From contig CBDBMR010000011.1 of NCBI GenBank assembly GCA_965207535.1, forward strand, positions 93,420 through 157,419: a stretch of 64,000 nt of DNA. The letters are read 5' to 3'. The notes under the pieces were generated by a model that was not told where the DNA came from, made no database searches, and was given only the letters and a program-made list of their open reading frames with translations. Origin of the DNA: JAJDXO01 sp965207535 (GTDB taxonomy: Bacteria > Pseudomonadota > Alphaproteobacteria > Rhodospirillales > UBA2165). This document shows positions 55,265 through 63,678 of the stretch, piece by piece. Position numbers and translations under genes: made by a program. Position 1 is the stretch's first letter, and each line of letters starts with the position of its first letter.

Positions 55265-56602
55265 TCAGCCGCGGATCTCGAGGCGCCGGGCGAGGTCGGA
55301 CTGAAACCGGCCGTTCGGATCGAACCGCTCCAGGGCCGCGCGGAATGCCGGCAAATTCGGGAACATCCGCGCGAAGCCGTCGGGTGACATCAGGGCATCC
55401 TTGGCCACATAAAGTCTTCCACCGTGATCCAGCACCAGCGCCTCGAGCCGGTTGTGAAGGCGCGGTGTGTCCCGCCGGCGCGGCAAATCCGCGGCCAGCA
55501 CCATTCCTTCGATGGGGAACGACATCAGTCCCCGCCCGGGGCCGCGCATGGGCTTGACCACCGCGGTGATCGAGCCTGCCTGGGCGGCGGCGATTTCCTC
55601 CAGCATGGCTCGAATGCCGGCGCGCTCGGCGGCCGGCGGAAACCCGGCATGGATGGAGTAGAAGCCGGACGGGCCATAGAGCTTGTTGAAACCCTTGACG
55701 TGATCGAGAGGAAACAGGAACGAAAACAGGTCCTTGCGCACCTCGACACCGCGCGGCGGCAATTTTTCATAGCGGCGGCGCGCCACCCGCCGCATGACCG
55801 AAGCAAGAAAAGGACCGACCGGCGGCGCAAAGGGGATTGATCGCGGCTTGGATGGCGGAACGCATCCTTCGTCGGCGGTGGCCAGCCGCCCGCTTTCCAG
55901 GATGCCGCGGCCGAGCGCCGAACCGCGGGCAAACACGTCGATCCAGCCGAACAAGAACTCCTCGGTCTCCCGGCCGCGGTTGATGGCGTCGAGCATGGCG
56001 TCGAGATCCGCATAGGGAACATAGCGGGCCTCAACGCTGTTGGACGAGATGGGCATCAACTGGATACACACGCGAAGAACGGCGCCGGTCAGCCCCATGC
56101 CGCCGAGGCTGGCGAAATACAGATCGGTGTTTTCCGCCGGTGACGCGCGGACCACCTCACCGCCGGCCAGCGCCAAATCAACCCACTTGGTATGGTCGCC
56201 GAAACCGCCGAGAAAATGGTGGTTCTTGGAATGAATATCGTTGGCGAACGCGCCGCCCATGGTGACCGCGGCGGTAGCCGACGACACCGGGTAGCACCAG
56301 CCATGGGAAAAGATCGCCGGCGAGAGTTCCTCGAACGTCACACCGGCTTCGCAGACCACCTCGCCGGCGGCCGGGTCGAAATCAACGATCCGGTTTAAGG
56401 ATCGGGTGAGGATGGCCTGCCCGCCGGTATCCAAAGACGCATCGCCGTAACACCGGCCGCCGCCGTGGATCACCACGCCCAGGTCGTTTTCGGCGCGTAC
56501 CAAATCCGGGACGGCATTGCTTTCCAGCGGCCGGGCCGCCCGAAGCCGGGAGCGGTGAACCCGCCCCCAGGTGCCGAGGGTGGTCTCGGCCCAGACCGGC
56601 AT
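55265..56602 (-). CDS. FAD-binding oxidoreductase, DprE1/ALO-like
   Basis: A 445-aa FAD_binding_4-type flavoprotein. GRCYGDASLDTGG in the FAD-anchor region, the PVSSATAAVTMGGAFANDIHSKNHHFLGGFGDH segment and LPVG-free C-terminal half match decaprenylphosphoryl-beta-ribose oxidase (DprE1)-like proteins; related aldonolactone oxidases are an alternative. No DprE2 short-chain dehydrogenase is adjacent. The reading frame stop abuts the convergent membrane-protein gene. Confidence 0.85.
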   Translation of the reverse strand: MPVWAETTLGTWGRVHRSRLRAARPLESNAVPDLVRAENDLGVVIHGGGRCYGDASLDTGGQAILTRSLNRIVDFDPAAGEVVCEAGVTFEELSPAIFSHGWCYPVSSATAAVTMGGAFANDIHSKNHHFLGGFGDHTKWVDLALAGGEVVRASPAENTDLYFASLGGMGLTGAVLRVCIQLMPISSNSVEARYVPYADLDAMLDAINRGRETEEFLFGWIDVFARGSALGRGILESGRLATADEGCVPPSKPRSIPFAPPVGPFLASVMRRVARRRYEKLPPRGVEVRKDLFSFLFPLDHVKGFNKLYGPSGFYSIHAGFPPAAERAGIRAMLEEIAAAQAGSITAVVKPMRGPGRGLMSFPIEGMVLAADLPRRRDTPRLHNRLEALVLDHGGRLYVAKDALMSPDGFARMFPNLPAFRAALERFDPNGRFQSDLARRLEIRG

Positions 56603-56633
56603 GCCGCTCGCGCCTACGGGATCAAGTGCAGGA

Positions 56634-56954
56634 TCAGGCAGCCGACTTTATCTCGCCCGCCGCGTTGTCGACGATCACCGGGGTCTCGAACCAGAACAAG
56701 TCCGGTACCACACCGTAAAGGTCTTGCAGCGACTGCCGCCAAGGTCCGCCCTCGGCATAGACCGTCTCGGCTGCCTCGCGGGTCTCCCAGGTATACACGC
56801 CGCCGCCCAGGCCCCGCTCGGCGTCGAACAGGAAGGTTTTGCGGATCAGCCCCGGCATGTTTTCGAATCTTGCCGCGGCCTTGTTCATGTTCTCGAACGC
56901 CTTTTCGCGGGTGGTGCCGTCCGGCAGCTTGAAATTCACGACGACCGTAATCAT
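56634..56954 (-). CDS. ABM/YdhR-like small monooxygenase
   Basis: A 106-aa protein of the dimeric alpha/beta-barrel type. The pattern MITVVVNFKLPDGTTREKAFENMNKAA, FENMPGLIRKTFLFD and GGVYTWETREAAETVYAEG resembles monooxygenase-like (YdhR) proteins. The start at 56954 has GGGGAGG upstream; the longer frame to 57308 has no support. The gene is upstream of the DprE1-like gene on the same strand. Confidence 0.75.
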   Translation of the reverse strand: MITVVVNFKLPDGTTREKAFENMNKAAARFENMPGLIRKTFLFDAERGLGGGVYTWETREAAETVYAEGGPWRQSLQDLYGVVPDLFWFETPVIVDNAAGEIKSAA

Positions 56955-57064
56955 GGGTTGCCTCCCCTGGAAATGTCCAACCGCCATATTGGGGCATGAC
57001 ATAGTATGCGGCAAGCCCGACGCCGGGAGTTGCGGGGGCCGGGCCCGGGGTCTAGATAGAGGCC

Positions 57065-58408
57065 ATGAGTTCCAACCCGCACCCCGTTCACGTGGTCGGC
57101 GGCGGCCTCGCCGGTTCCGAGGCTGCGTGGCAGTTGAGCCGCCTCGGCGTGCCCGTGGTGCTGCACGAAATGCGCCCGGTGAAGAAGACCGATGCTCACC
57201 AGACCGACGGGTTGGCGGAATTGGTCTGCTCCAACTCGTTCCGGTCCGACGATGCCGAGCACAATGCAGTCGGCCTTCTGCACGAAGAGATGCGCCGCTG
57301 CGGTTCACTGATCATGCGCGAGGCGGACCGTCACAAGCTGCCCGCCGGCGGCGCCTTGGCTGTCGATCGCGACCATTTCAGCGAAGCGGTGGGAGCCGCG
57401 CTGGAGGCCGAGAGCCTGGTCGAGATTCGGCGGCAGGAGATCGATGGGCTTCCGCCGGAGGATTGGGGACAGACCATCATCGCGACGGGCCCGCTGACCT
57501 CCGAGCCTCTCGCCGAGGCCATCGCCAAGATCACCGGCGCCGAAGAGCTGGCATTCTTCGATGCCATCGCGCCCATCGTCTACAAGGACACCGTCGATTT
57601 CGACAAGGCGTGGTTTCAGTCCCGTTACGATAAGGGAGGGGGCGCAGACTATATCAATTGCCCGCTCGATGATGCCCGGTATGAGAGCTTCATCGATGCC
57701 CTGCGCGACGGAGAAAAGCACGCCTTCAGGGAATGGGAGGAAAACACCCCTTATTTCGAGGGCTGCCTGCCCATCGAGGTAATGGCGGAGCGGGGCCGGG
57801 AGACGCTCGCGTACGGTCCGCTGAAGCCGGTGGGTCTGACCAATCCGCGCGAGCCGGACCGGAAGCCGCGGGCCGTGGTCCAGCTCCGCCAGGACAATGC
57901 GCTGGGCACCCTTTACAACATGGTCGGCTTTCAGACCAAGCTCACCCACGGCGAGCAAAAGCGGATCTTCCGGACCATCCCCGGTCTTGAAAACGCCGAA
58001 TTCGCCCGCCTCGGCGGGGTTCATCGCAACACCTTCATCAACGGACCGAGGCTGCTGGACCGGCGACTCCGGCTCGAAACTCACCCCCATTTGCGCTTCG
58101 CCGGCCAGATCACCGGCTGCGAGGGGTATGTCGAAAGCGCGGCGGTCGGACTGCTGGCGGGCCGGTTCGCCGGTTTGGAGAGCCTCGGTGAGGCGAGCAC
58201 CCCGCCACCGGGTGAAACCGCTCTCGGCGCGTTGCTCAATCACATCACCGGTGGCGGAGATCCCGAAACATACCAGCCCATGAATGTAAATTTCGGCCTT
58301 TTTCCCCCGATTTCGGCCAAAAACCAGCATGGAAAACGGCTCAAAGGACGGAACCGGAAGGCCGCCCTCAGCGCCCGCGCGCTGGCGGCGCTCGATCAGT
58401 GGTTGTAA
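57065..58408 (+). CDS. trmFO: methylenetetrahydrofolate--tRNA (uracil-54-C5)-methyltransferase
   Basis: Makes m5U54 in the T-loop of tRNA using folate and FAD. The 447-aa protein has VHVVGGGLAGSEAAWQL for FAD binding, ELVCSNSFRSDDAEHNAVGLLHEEMRR and the closing NVNFGLFPP. The core is full length and intact. It is followed by a gene that probably starts just 4 nt after its stop. Confidence 0.93.
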   Translation: MSSNPHPVHVVGGGLAGSEAAWQLSRLGVPVVLHEMRPVKKTDAHQTDGLAELVCSNSFRSDDAEHNAVGLLHEEMRRCGSLIMREADRHKLPAGGALAVDRDHFSEAVGAALEAESLVEIRRQEIDGLPPEDWGQTIIATGPLTSEPLAEAIAKITGAEELAFFDAIAPIVYKDTVDFDKAWFQSRYDKGGGADYINCPLDDARYESFIDALRDGEKHAFREWEENTPYFEGCLPIEVMAERGRETLAYGPLKPVGLTNPREPDRKPRAVVQLRQDNALGTLYNMVGFQTKLTHGEQKRIFRTIPGLENAEFARLGGVHRNTFINGPRLLDRRLRLETHPHLRFAGQITGCEGYVESAAVGLLAGRFAGLESLGEASTPPPGETALGALLNHITGGGDPETYQPMNVNFGLFPPISAKNQHGKRLKGRNRKAALSARALAALDQWL

Positions 58409-58412
58409 CGGC

Positions 58413-59768
58413 GTGAAAGGACGCGACACAGCGGCTCCCGGTCCCGATCGGTCATGGCATCGAGCGGGCCGCGGGACAATTGCCTGCCTGATCCTGGCAC
58501 TCATGCTGGGACCCGGTTCCCATGTTCACGCCCAACAGGCGCCGGCCGGCCGGTCTCAAGCGTCCATGGCGCCCCTTTTGTTCGAAGCGGTGCGCAGCAA
58601 CAATTTGACCGGTGTGAAATCGGCGGTGAAGGCCGGCGCCGACGTGACCCGCAAAGACGACGACGGCCGGACGGCCCTCGACATCGCGCTGCAGCGCGGC
58701 TTCTTCGACATCGCTCAGTTTCTGATCAAGGCACGGCAGGAGAAGTTGGACCCGTCCATCGGCCGGGCGCGTACGACCGAGCCCGCGTCCACCGCGAGCC
58801 GAATGGTCGAAACAAGCAATGCGCCGCCACCGGAGCCGGCGCGCTCCCAGGAGCCCGCCCCTCCACCGGCGGATGAGCCCTCTTCAGGCGAACTCGACAG
58901 TGAGCCGATTTCCGTACGTCAGCTGTTCCGCGACCTATTCGGGGGCGGCAAGGACAGGGAAAAACAGCCCGCTCAAACCGAGAACCAAGCGCCAAAGGCC
59001 GATCCACAGCCGCCGGGCGAACGCACGAGGCTCGACAATGCCGCGGGTGTGCCGGCGCAAGACCAATCGGCAGAACTGAACCAAGGGGATGACAGGCGCA
59101 GCGGCGCCGTCTCCCGGCACGGCCGTCCGGCCCAGCCCATCAAGCGCCTCCGGGCGCCGCTTCGGGATGCATTTTTTACCTTGGGCGAATCGGTGAGCAT
59201 CGGCCAGCCGCAGCCGACACGGGGCGTCGGCGAGCCCAACGCCTGCATCTCCAAGCCGGGCCGGCGCGTCTTTTGCGTCGTGCCCGTCGATTGGCCGGGC
59301 GAGGTCGAAGGCGCGTTCCAGGTCAATACCATCCTTTACCGGGGCGCTCGGGCGCTGGCCCGCTATGACCGGGGTGCGGCCAGCCACTTTCACGTCCTGT
59401 TCCGTTCGGACGATCAGGAGAAGGTGCTGGCGTTTCTCAAGAAACGTTATGGTAATCCGACCGATGAATGGAAGCGGGTGATCGCGCCGGTTGGCAAACC
59501 GCGTCGGGCCAACCCGACCCTTGCCTGGCGCAGCCGCAACACCGCGACCAAGCTGATGACGATCCTGGAGGTGCGCAAGTTTGACGACAGCCGTAATATC
59601 TTCCCGGATATCGAGCACGGCGTGGTGCGGCTTTACGTCGCCGGCGGCCCGCCGGTATTTCCCGCCGTGTCGGCACTGGACATCATGTCCATCGACTGGG
59701 CGGCCCGATCCGACCACAACGATGCTGTGCCGCCGCCTCGGGTTAATAGCGTCCCCATAGGGCGCTGA
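58413..59768 (+). CDS. ankyrin-repeat exported protein
   Basis: A 451-aa protein. A signal peptide or anchor (ACLILALMLGPGSHVHA) precedes two ankyrin units near residues 55-115 (LLFEAVRSNNLTGVKSAVKAGADVTRKDDDGRTALDIALQRG). A Pro/Ser-rich disordered stretch (about 120-260) follows, then a conserved C-terminal domain of about 190 residues with two Cys (ACISKPGRRVFCVVP) and FHVLFRSDDQEKVLAFLKKRYG. GTG at 58413 is the likely start. The frame from 58329 overlaps trmFO and is not preferred. The final 26 nt overlap the convergent NDUFAF6-like gene. Confidence 0.75.
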   Translation: MKGRDTAAPGPDRSWHRAGRGTIACLILALMLGPGSHVHAQQAPAGRSQASMAPLLFEAVRSNNLTGVKSAVKAGADVTRKDDDGRTALDIALQRGFFDIAQFLIKARQEKLDPSIGRARTTEPASTASRMVETSNAPPPEPARSQEPAPPPADEPSSGELDSEPISVRQLFRDLFGGGKDREKQPAQTENQAPKADPQPPGERTRLDNAAGVPAQDQSAELNQGDDRRSGAVSRHGRPAQPIKRLRAPLRDAFFTLGESVSIGQPQPTRGVGEPNACISKPGRRVFCVVPVDWPGEVEGAFQVNTILYRGARALARYDRGAASHFHVLFRSDDQEKVLAFLKKRYGNPTDEWKRVIAPVGKPRRANPTLAWRSRNTATKLMTILEVRKFDDSRNIFPDIEHGVVRLYVAGGPPVFPAVSALDIMSIDWAARSDHNDAVPPPRVNSVPIGR

Positions 59769-60594
59769 AGGCGAGGCGCATCTGACGACCAGCCCGGCCG
59801 CCCTCGATATCCGGCCCGAACACGTCATAGCGAAGCCGGCGCAGCCGGCCGATATACATATTGGCTAGGCTGACCTGCATGAACAGGCTGCGAACCGCAC
59901 CATTCCGGGGCGGAGGGTTTGCCCGAAAAGCAGTGGCCCGCGCCCGGATCGCGTCCGCCATCTCACCGAGGCCGGCTTGCAGGCCCGGCGACATTTGCCC
60001 GCCGAACAAATCGTGCGGGTCAACGTCGTGGCGCTTAAACAGGCTGGTCGGCAGCAGAATACGTCCTTGGCGCGCATCGAATCCGACCCGCCGGAGTATA
60101 CCCGTCATCCCCCAGATGACGCCGGCCTCGGTGACTTGAGCAATCAGATCGGGATCGGATTGGGGGGCCGCCACCGCCGCCAACAGTCGGTTGAGCGCCC
60201 CGGCGGTGCCATCGGCGTAGGTTTCCAATTCCGCCTCATCGGCAATCGGCTCTTCGGACAAATCGGCGCCCCGTCCATCGATCAAAGCCTGGATCAGGCC
60301 TTCCGGCAGCCGGGCCCGGCGGATCAATTCGGTCAACGGATCGAGCACTTGGTGGCCGGTGGTTCGGACGTCGTCGGCATAGGCCGCGGTTACCGCGTCC
60401 CGCCACCATTGAAGCCGTATCTCGCCGAGAAGCGGCTCGCTGACCACCTCGCGGGTTCGGGCGATTTCCAGATTGAAGGCGAGAACCGTGCAATAATCCT
60501 CCCGCGCCGTGCCGGGGGCGAACAGCGTGGTCAGAAACCGGTCCCGGTCATGCCGGCGGACCTCCTCGGCGCAGTAGCTGAGACCTGCGGTCAT
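59743..60594 (-). CDS. squalene/phytoene synthase-fold protein, NDUFAF6-like
   Basis: A 283-aa protein. The N-terminal LSYCAEEVRRHDRDRFLTTLF and LLGEIRLQWWRDAV, then WGMTGILRRVGFDARQGRILLP, follow the fold of squalene/phytoene synthases. The Asp-rich motif normally reads DxxxD; here ILRRVGFDAR lacks the first Asp, and the first Asp motif is also weak. This is the pattern of NDUFAF6-type proteins, which serve complex I assembly in mitochondria, rather than of active prenyl synthases. The start at 60594 has GAGAGG upstream; the frame extending to 60795 runs antisense to the hpnE-like gene. Confidence 0.82.
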   Translation of the reverse strand: MTAGLSYCAEEVRRHDRDRFLTTLFAPGTAREDYCTVLAFNLEIARTREVVSEPLLGEIRLQWWRDAVTAAYADDVRTTGHQVLDPLTELIRRARLPEGLIQALIDGRGADLSEEPIADEAELETYADGTAGALNRLLAAVAAPQSDPDLIAQVTEAGVIWGMTGILRRVGFDARQGRILLPTSLFKRHDVDPHDLFGGQMSPGLQAGLGEMADAIRARATAFRANPPPRNGAVRSLFMQVSLANMYIGRLRRLRYDVFGPDIEGGRAGRQMRLAFSALWGRY

Positions 60595-60678
60595 TTGCCT
60601 CTCGTACAGGGGTATCGCTGGCTTGCGCCCCTGACAATGGGATATAGAGACCAAATGGTTCCGGGGGCAAGTATCGGA

Positions 60679-61979
60679 ATGAAAGATCAAGGGATGTCCG
60701 CAGATGGACGTGCGCTTCATGTGGTGGGCGCGGGCATGGCCGGCCTCGCCGCGGCGGTCGCCGGCGTCCGGGCCGGGCTCGACGTCGCGCTGCATGAAGC
60801 ATCGGGGCAGGCGGGCGGGCGTTGCCGCTCATTCCACGACGGCACCCTCGACCGGCTGATCGACAACGGCAACCATTTGATCGTCGGCGCAAACCAAAGC
60901 GTATTCGAGTATCTGGCCGATATCGGCGCGCCCCGATGCACTGTTTCCGCTGGACCCGCCCCGGTTCGACTTCCTCGACGCAGCGAACGGGGAGACGTGG
61001 ACCCTCCAGCCGAAGGACGGGTTTCTGCCGTTCTGGCTGCTGGGAAAACAGGGGCGCGTGCCGGGCGGCGGCGTTGGCGATCTGATCGATGCGGGCCGGC
61101 TGGCGTTTGCAGGCCCGGATGCGACCGTTGCCGATTGTGTCGATAGGGAAGGACCGCTATTCGAACGCTTCTGGCAGCCCCTTGCTCGGGCGGTTCTCAA
61201 CACCGACGCCACCGAGGGCTCGGCCCGGCTGCTGTGGCGGATGGTCCGCAAGACGTTCGCCAAGGGAGCCGCGGGGAGCCGGCCGTATCTGGCCGGGAAA
61301 GGCCTGTCCGCGGCGCTGGTCGACCCGGCGCTCGCATATCTCGGCGACCGTGGGGCGACGGCCGTATTCAACGAGCGGCTGCGCGGTCTTCGGATTTCGG
61401 ACGCCCGGGTGACGGGGCTCGATTTCGGCGAACGCACCGTGGGCACCGGCGACGCCCAGGTGGTGCTGGCCCTGCCGCCGTCCGAGATCGCCCGGCTGCT
61501 GCCGGACGTCAGTGTGCCCGAGGAAACCCGTCCCATCGTCAACCTGCATTACCGCCTGGACGGTGAAGCCGTCCTGCCGGGCGGGGGGCGCGTTTCTGGG
61601 ACTGGTGGGGACCGAGGCCCAATGGATTTTCCGCTGCGGCGATATTCTTTCCGTGACCATCAGCGCCGCCACCGAAATCGCCGCAAATCCGGCCGACGTC
61701 ATCGCCGAACTGATCTGGCGGGAACTGGCACCCATCCTCGATCGGCCCGGCGCCCCCCTTCCCCCGTGCCGGGTCATCAAGGAGCAGCGGGCGACCATCG
61801 CCCAGACCCCCGCCCAGGCCGCCCTGCGGCCCGGCCCGGCGACGGGAATCGCCAATCTTTGGCTGGCCGGCGACTGGACCGACACGGGCCTGCCGGCCAC
61901 CATCGACGGCGCCATCCGATCGGGCCGAGAGGCCGTGAAACGCGCGCTCAGCGCGGGATTCCGGGCAATTCCGGATTAA
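60679..61979 (+). pseudogene. hpnE: hydroxysqualene dehydroxylase (HpnE)-like flavoprotein gene with two frameshifts
   Basis: FAD-binding ALHVVGAGMAGLAAAVAGVRAGLDVALHEASGQAGGRCRS starts the first frame. At the C-run near 60931-60934 homology moves to another frame (PDALFPLDPPRFDFLDAANG), and at the six-G run 61583-61588 it moves again (GAFLGLVGTEAQWIFRCGDIL). Each shift is fixed by a single-base change in a homopolymer. The protein then continues to a normal C-terminus (NLWLAGDWTDTGLPATIDGAIRSGREA). Either the gene is decaying or the bases are misread; the content elsewhere is well conserved, so sequencing error is quite possible. It lies divergent from the NDUFAF6-like gene. Confidence 0.8.
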
Positions 61980-62093
61980 CCCGCCATTAACCACAAAGAT
62001 GTTTGGGTGTACTTCCGCCGAATCATGGCATTACAATGGCCGTGAAACCCACCTTCGGATTCGTGGCATCGAGGAGCACAAAGGGGGAGTTTG

Positions 62094-62189
62094 ATGGGAA
62101 ATCCACTCGACTCACTTACCGGTACTATCATTCTAGGTCTGATCATCACCGTCGTGATGATCTTGGTTGTCAACGGCATTGGCGCTTAG
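62094..62189 (+). CDS. 31-residue single-span membrane micro-protein
   Basis: ATG at 62094 follows AAGGGGGAG at 5 nt, a very strong start. The product MGNPLDSLTGTIILGLIITVVMILVVNGIGA has one membrane helix (about residues 9-27) and ends at TAG 62187-62189. It lies 20 nt before the PuuD-like gene, also with its own ribosome-binding site. Its position and topology suggest a small subunit or modulator of the PuuD-like protein. Confidence 0.6.
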   Translation: MGNPLDSLTGTIILGLIITVVMILVVNGIGA

Positions 62190-62209
62190 GGCGCGGATAG
62201 GAGGCAACC

Positions 62210-62716
62210 ATGGAATTCGGATTTGAATTTTGGACTTTTTTCGTTCGCTGGCTGCACGTCCTCTCGGGCGTCATGTGGATCGGCCTGCTCTGGTACTTCA
62301 ATTTCGTCCAGACGCCGACCGTTCCGACCATCCCCGAGGAGCTTCGCCCGGCGATCCCGAAACACATCATGCCCGTGGCCCTGTTCTGGTTCCGCTGGGC
62401 GGCCCTGTCGACGGTCCTTTGGGGCCTGATCCTGGCATGGATGAACGGCTACCTGATCGAAGCGCTGGCCATCGGCCTGACCGACAACGTGGGCAAGCAT
62501 GCGATGATCGGCATCGGCATGTGGTTCGGCCTGATCATGGCGTTCAACGTCTGGTTCATCATCTGGCCGAACCAGCAGAAGGTCATCGGCCTTGTGGAAG
62601 CCAGCGACGAGGAGAAGCCGAAGGCGGCCCGCGCCGCGGCGCTCGCGTCCCGGACCAACACCATGCTGTCGATCCCCATGCTTTACGCCATGGTGGCGGC
62701 GCAGAACATCTTCTAG
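62210..62716 (+). CDS. PuuD-like (urate hydroxylase N-domain) membrane protein
   Basis: A 168-aa membrane protein with four predicted helices, near residues 9-30, 54-76, 98-119 and 149-166. It has RWLHVLSGVMWIGLLWYFNFVQTP, typical of the PuuD/DUF989 membrane domain, and His residues H16, H52 and H97 that could bind heme. Full PuuD carries a C-terminal cytochrome c domain, absent here. The TAG stop includes the first base of an IS5-family element. Confidence 0.78.
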   Translation: MEFGFEFWTFFVRWLHVLSGVMWIGLLWYFNFVQTPTVPTIPEELRPAIPKHIMPVALFWFRWAALSTVLWGLILAWMNGYLIEALAIGLTDNVGKHAMIGIGMWFGLIMAFNVWFIIWPNQQKVIGLVEASDEEKPKAARAAALASRTNTMLSIPMLYAMVAAQNIF

Positions 62717-62799
62717 GTCCTGTTGACAATTAACGGACTATTCATGGTTGGCGTGATTCAAGCAAGACCGTTTCAACTGGCGGGAGCGTGTCATGTAAG

Positions 62800-62824
62800 G
62801 TCATTTCGCAAAGCGAATTGACCG
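62800..62824. repeat. 25-nt hairpin, GGTCAWT family, copy 3
   Basis: Arms GGTCATTTCGC and GCGAATTGACC with loop AAA, same design and same mismatch position as the copies at 11280 and 11407, and also followed by GACTT. It lies in the leader of the IS5-type transposase gene, 23 nt before its ATG. Confidence 0.8.
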
Positions 62825-62846
62825 ACTTCGACGGGAACTGACGGAT

Positions 62847-63573
62847 ATGCAATGGGACCGGATCAAGGGTTTGGTTCCGGGCAAAGAGGCGGATCGCGGC
62901 TCCACGGGTCGGGACAACCGCCTGTTTGTGGACGCCGTGCTGTGGATCGCCCGGGCGGGTTCGCCGTGGCGCGATCTGCCGGACGCCTTCGGCAACTGGA
63001 ACAGCGTCTACGTGCGCTTTTCGCGGTGGGCCAAGGCGGGGGTTGGGAGAGTCTTTTCAATGCCTTGGCGGAGGATCCCGACTTCGAATACCTGATCGTG
63101 GATTCGACCATCGTGCGGGCGCATCAACATGCCGCCGGCGCAAAAGGGGGGCTCAGGCTCAGGCCATCGGCCGCTCGCGCGGCGGCCTGACGAGCAAAAT
63201 CCACATCGCCGTCGATGGCCTGGGCAATCCCTTGCGGTTCATCCTCACCGGCGGCCAGGTGGGCGACGTCACCCAGGCCGAGGGGCTGATCGCCGGGCTG
63301 CCGGGCGAGACCCTGATCGCCGACACCGCCTACGACGCGAACCGCTTCCGCGCCCGCCTCGACAGCGCCGGGATGGTGGCGGTGATCCCCTCCAACCCGT
63401 CGCGGGCACAAGCCGTGCCGTACGACCCCGAACTCTACAAGGAAAGGCACGTCGTCGAATGTTTCATCAACAAGATCAAGCACTTCCGCCGCATCGCCAC
63501 ACGCTACGAAAAGACCGTCACCGCCTACATGGCCATGCTGTGCCTCGTCGGGGCGCTCATTTGGATGCGATAA
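62847..63573 (+). pseudogene. IS5-family DDE transposase, frame broken twice
   Basis: The N-terminal frame starts at 62847 (MQWDRIKGLVPGKEADRGS) and reads to AKAGV. At 63038-63047 (GGGGGTTGGG) the homology moves one frame: WESLFNALAEDPDFEYLIVDSTIVRAHQHAAGAKGG, with the first catalytic Asp. At A4G6 (63142-63151) it moves again to AQAQAIGRSRGGLTSKIH. The second Asp is in LIADTAYDANRF and the Glu in VVECFINKIKHFRRIATRYEK. The A4G6 run resembles the programmed -1 slippery sites of IS427-type elements. The GGGGGTTGGG break is not a known slippery site, so the gene is probably inactive. Confidence 0.82.
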
Positions 63574-63610
63574 ATGTCAACAGGACCTAGGGCTTAACGT
63601 CCTGAAACGA

Positions 63611-63637
63611 AAAACGGGGCCGTTTGGCCCCGTTTTC
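63611..63637 (+). terminator. Rho-independent terminator
   Basis: AACGGGGCC and GGCCCCGTT pair around GTTT and end in TTTTCTT. It lies just past the IS5 element and was probably the terminator of the PuuD-like operon before the insertion. Confidence 0.85.
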
Positions 63638-63678
63638 TTATGTGCAACCCGCGTGGGTGACGGCTACCATACGGCGAT

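Larger units (their letters stand above)
62716..63587 (+). mobile_element. IS5-family element (IS427-type), probably inactive
   Basis: 872 bp bounded by 13-bp perfect terminal repeats GGTCCTGTTGACA (62716-62728) and TGTCAACAGGACC (63575-63587). TA flanks both sides (62714-62715 and 63588-63589), the expected target duplication for this group. The left repeat starts within the stop codon of the PuuD-like gene, so the stop is kept. It holds one transposase gene in pieces and a hairpin of the GGTCAWT family at 62800-62824. An intact target is predicted to read TTCTAGGGC. Confidence 0.9.
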
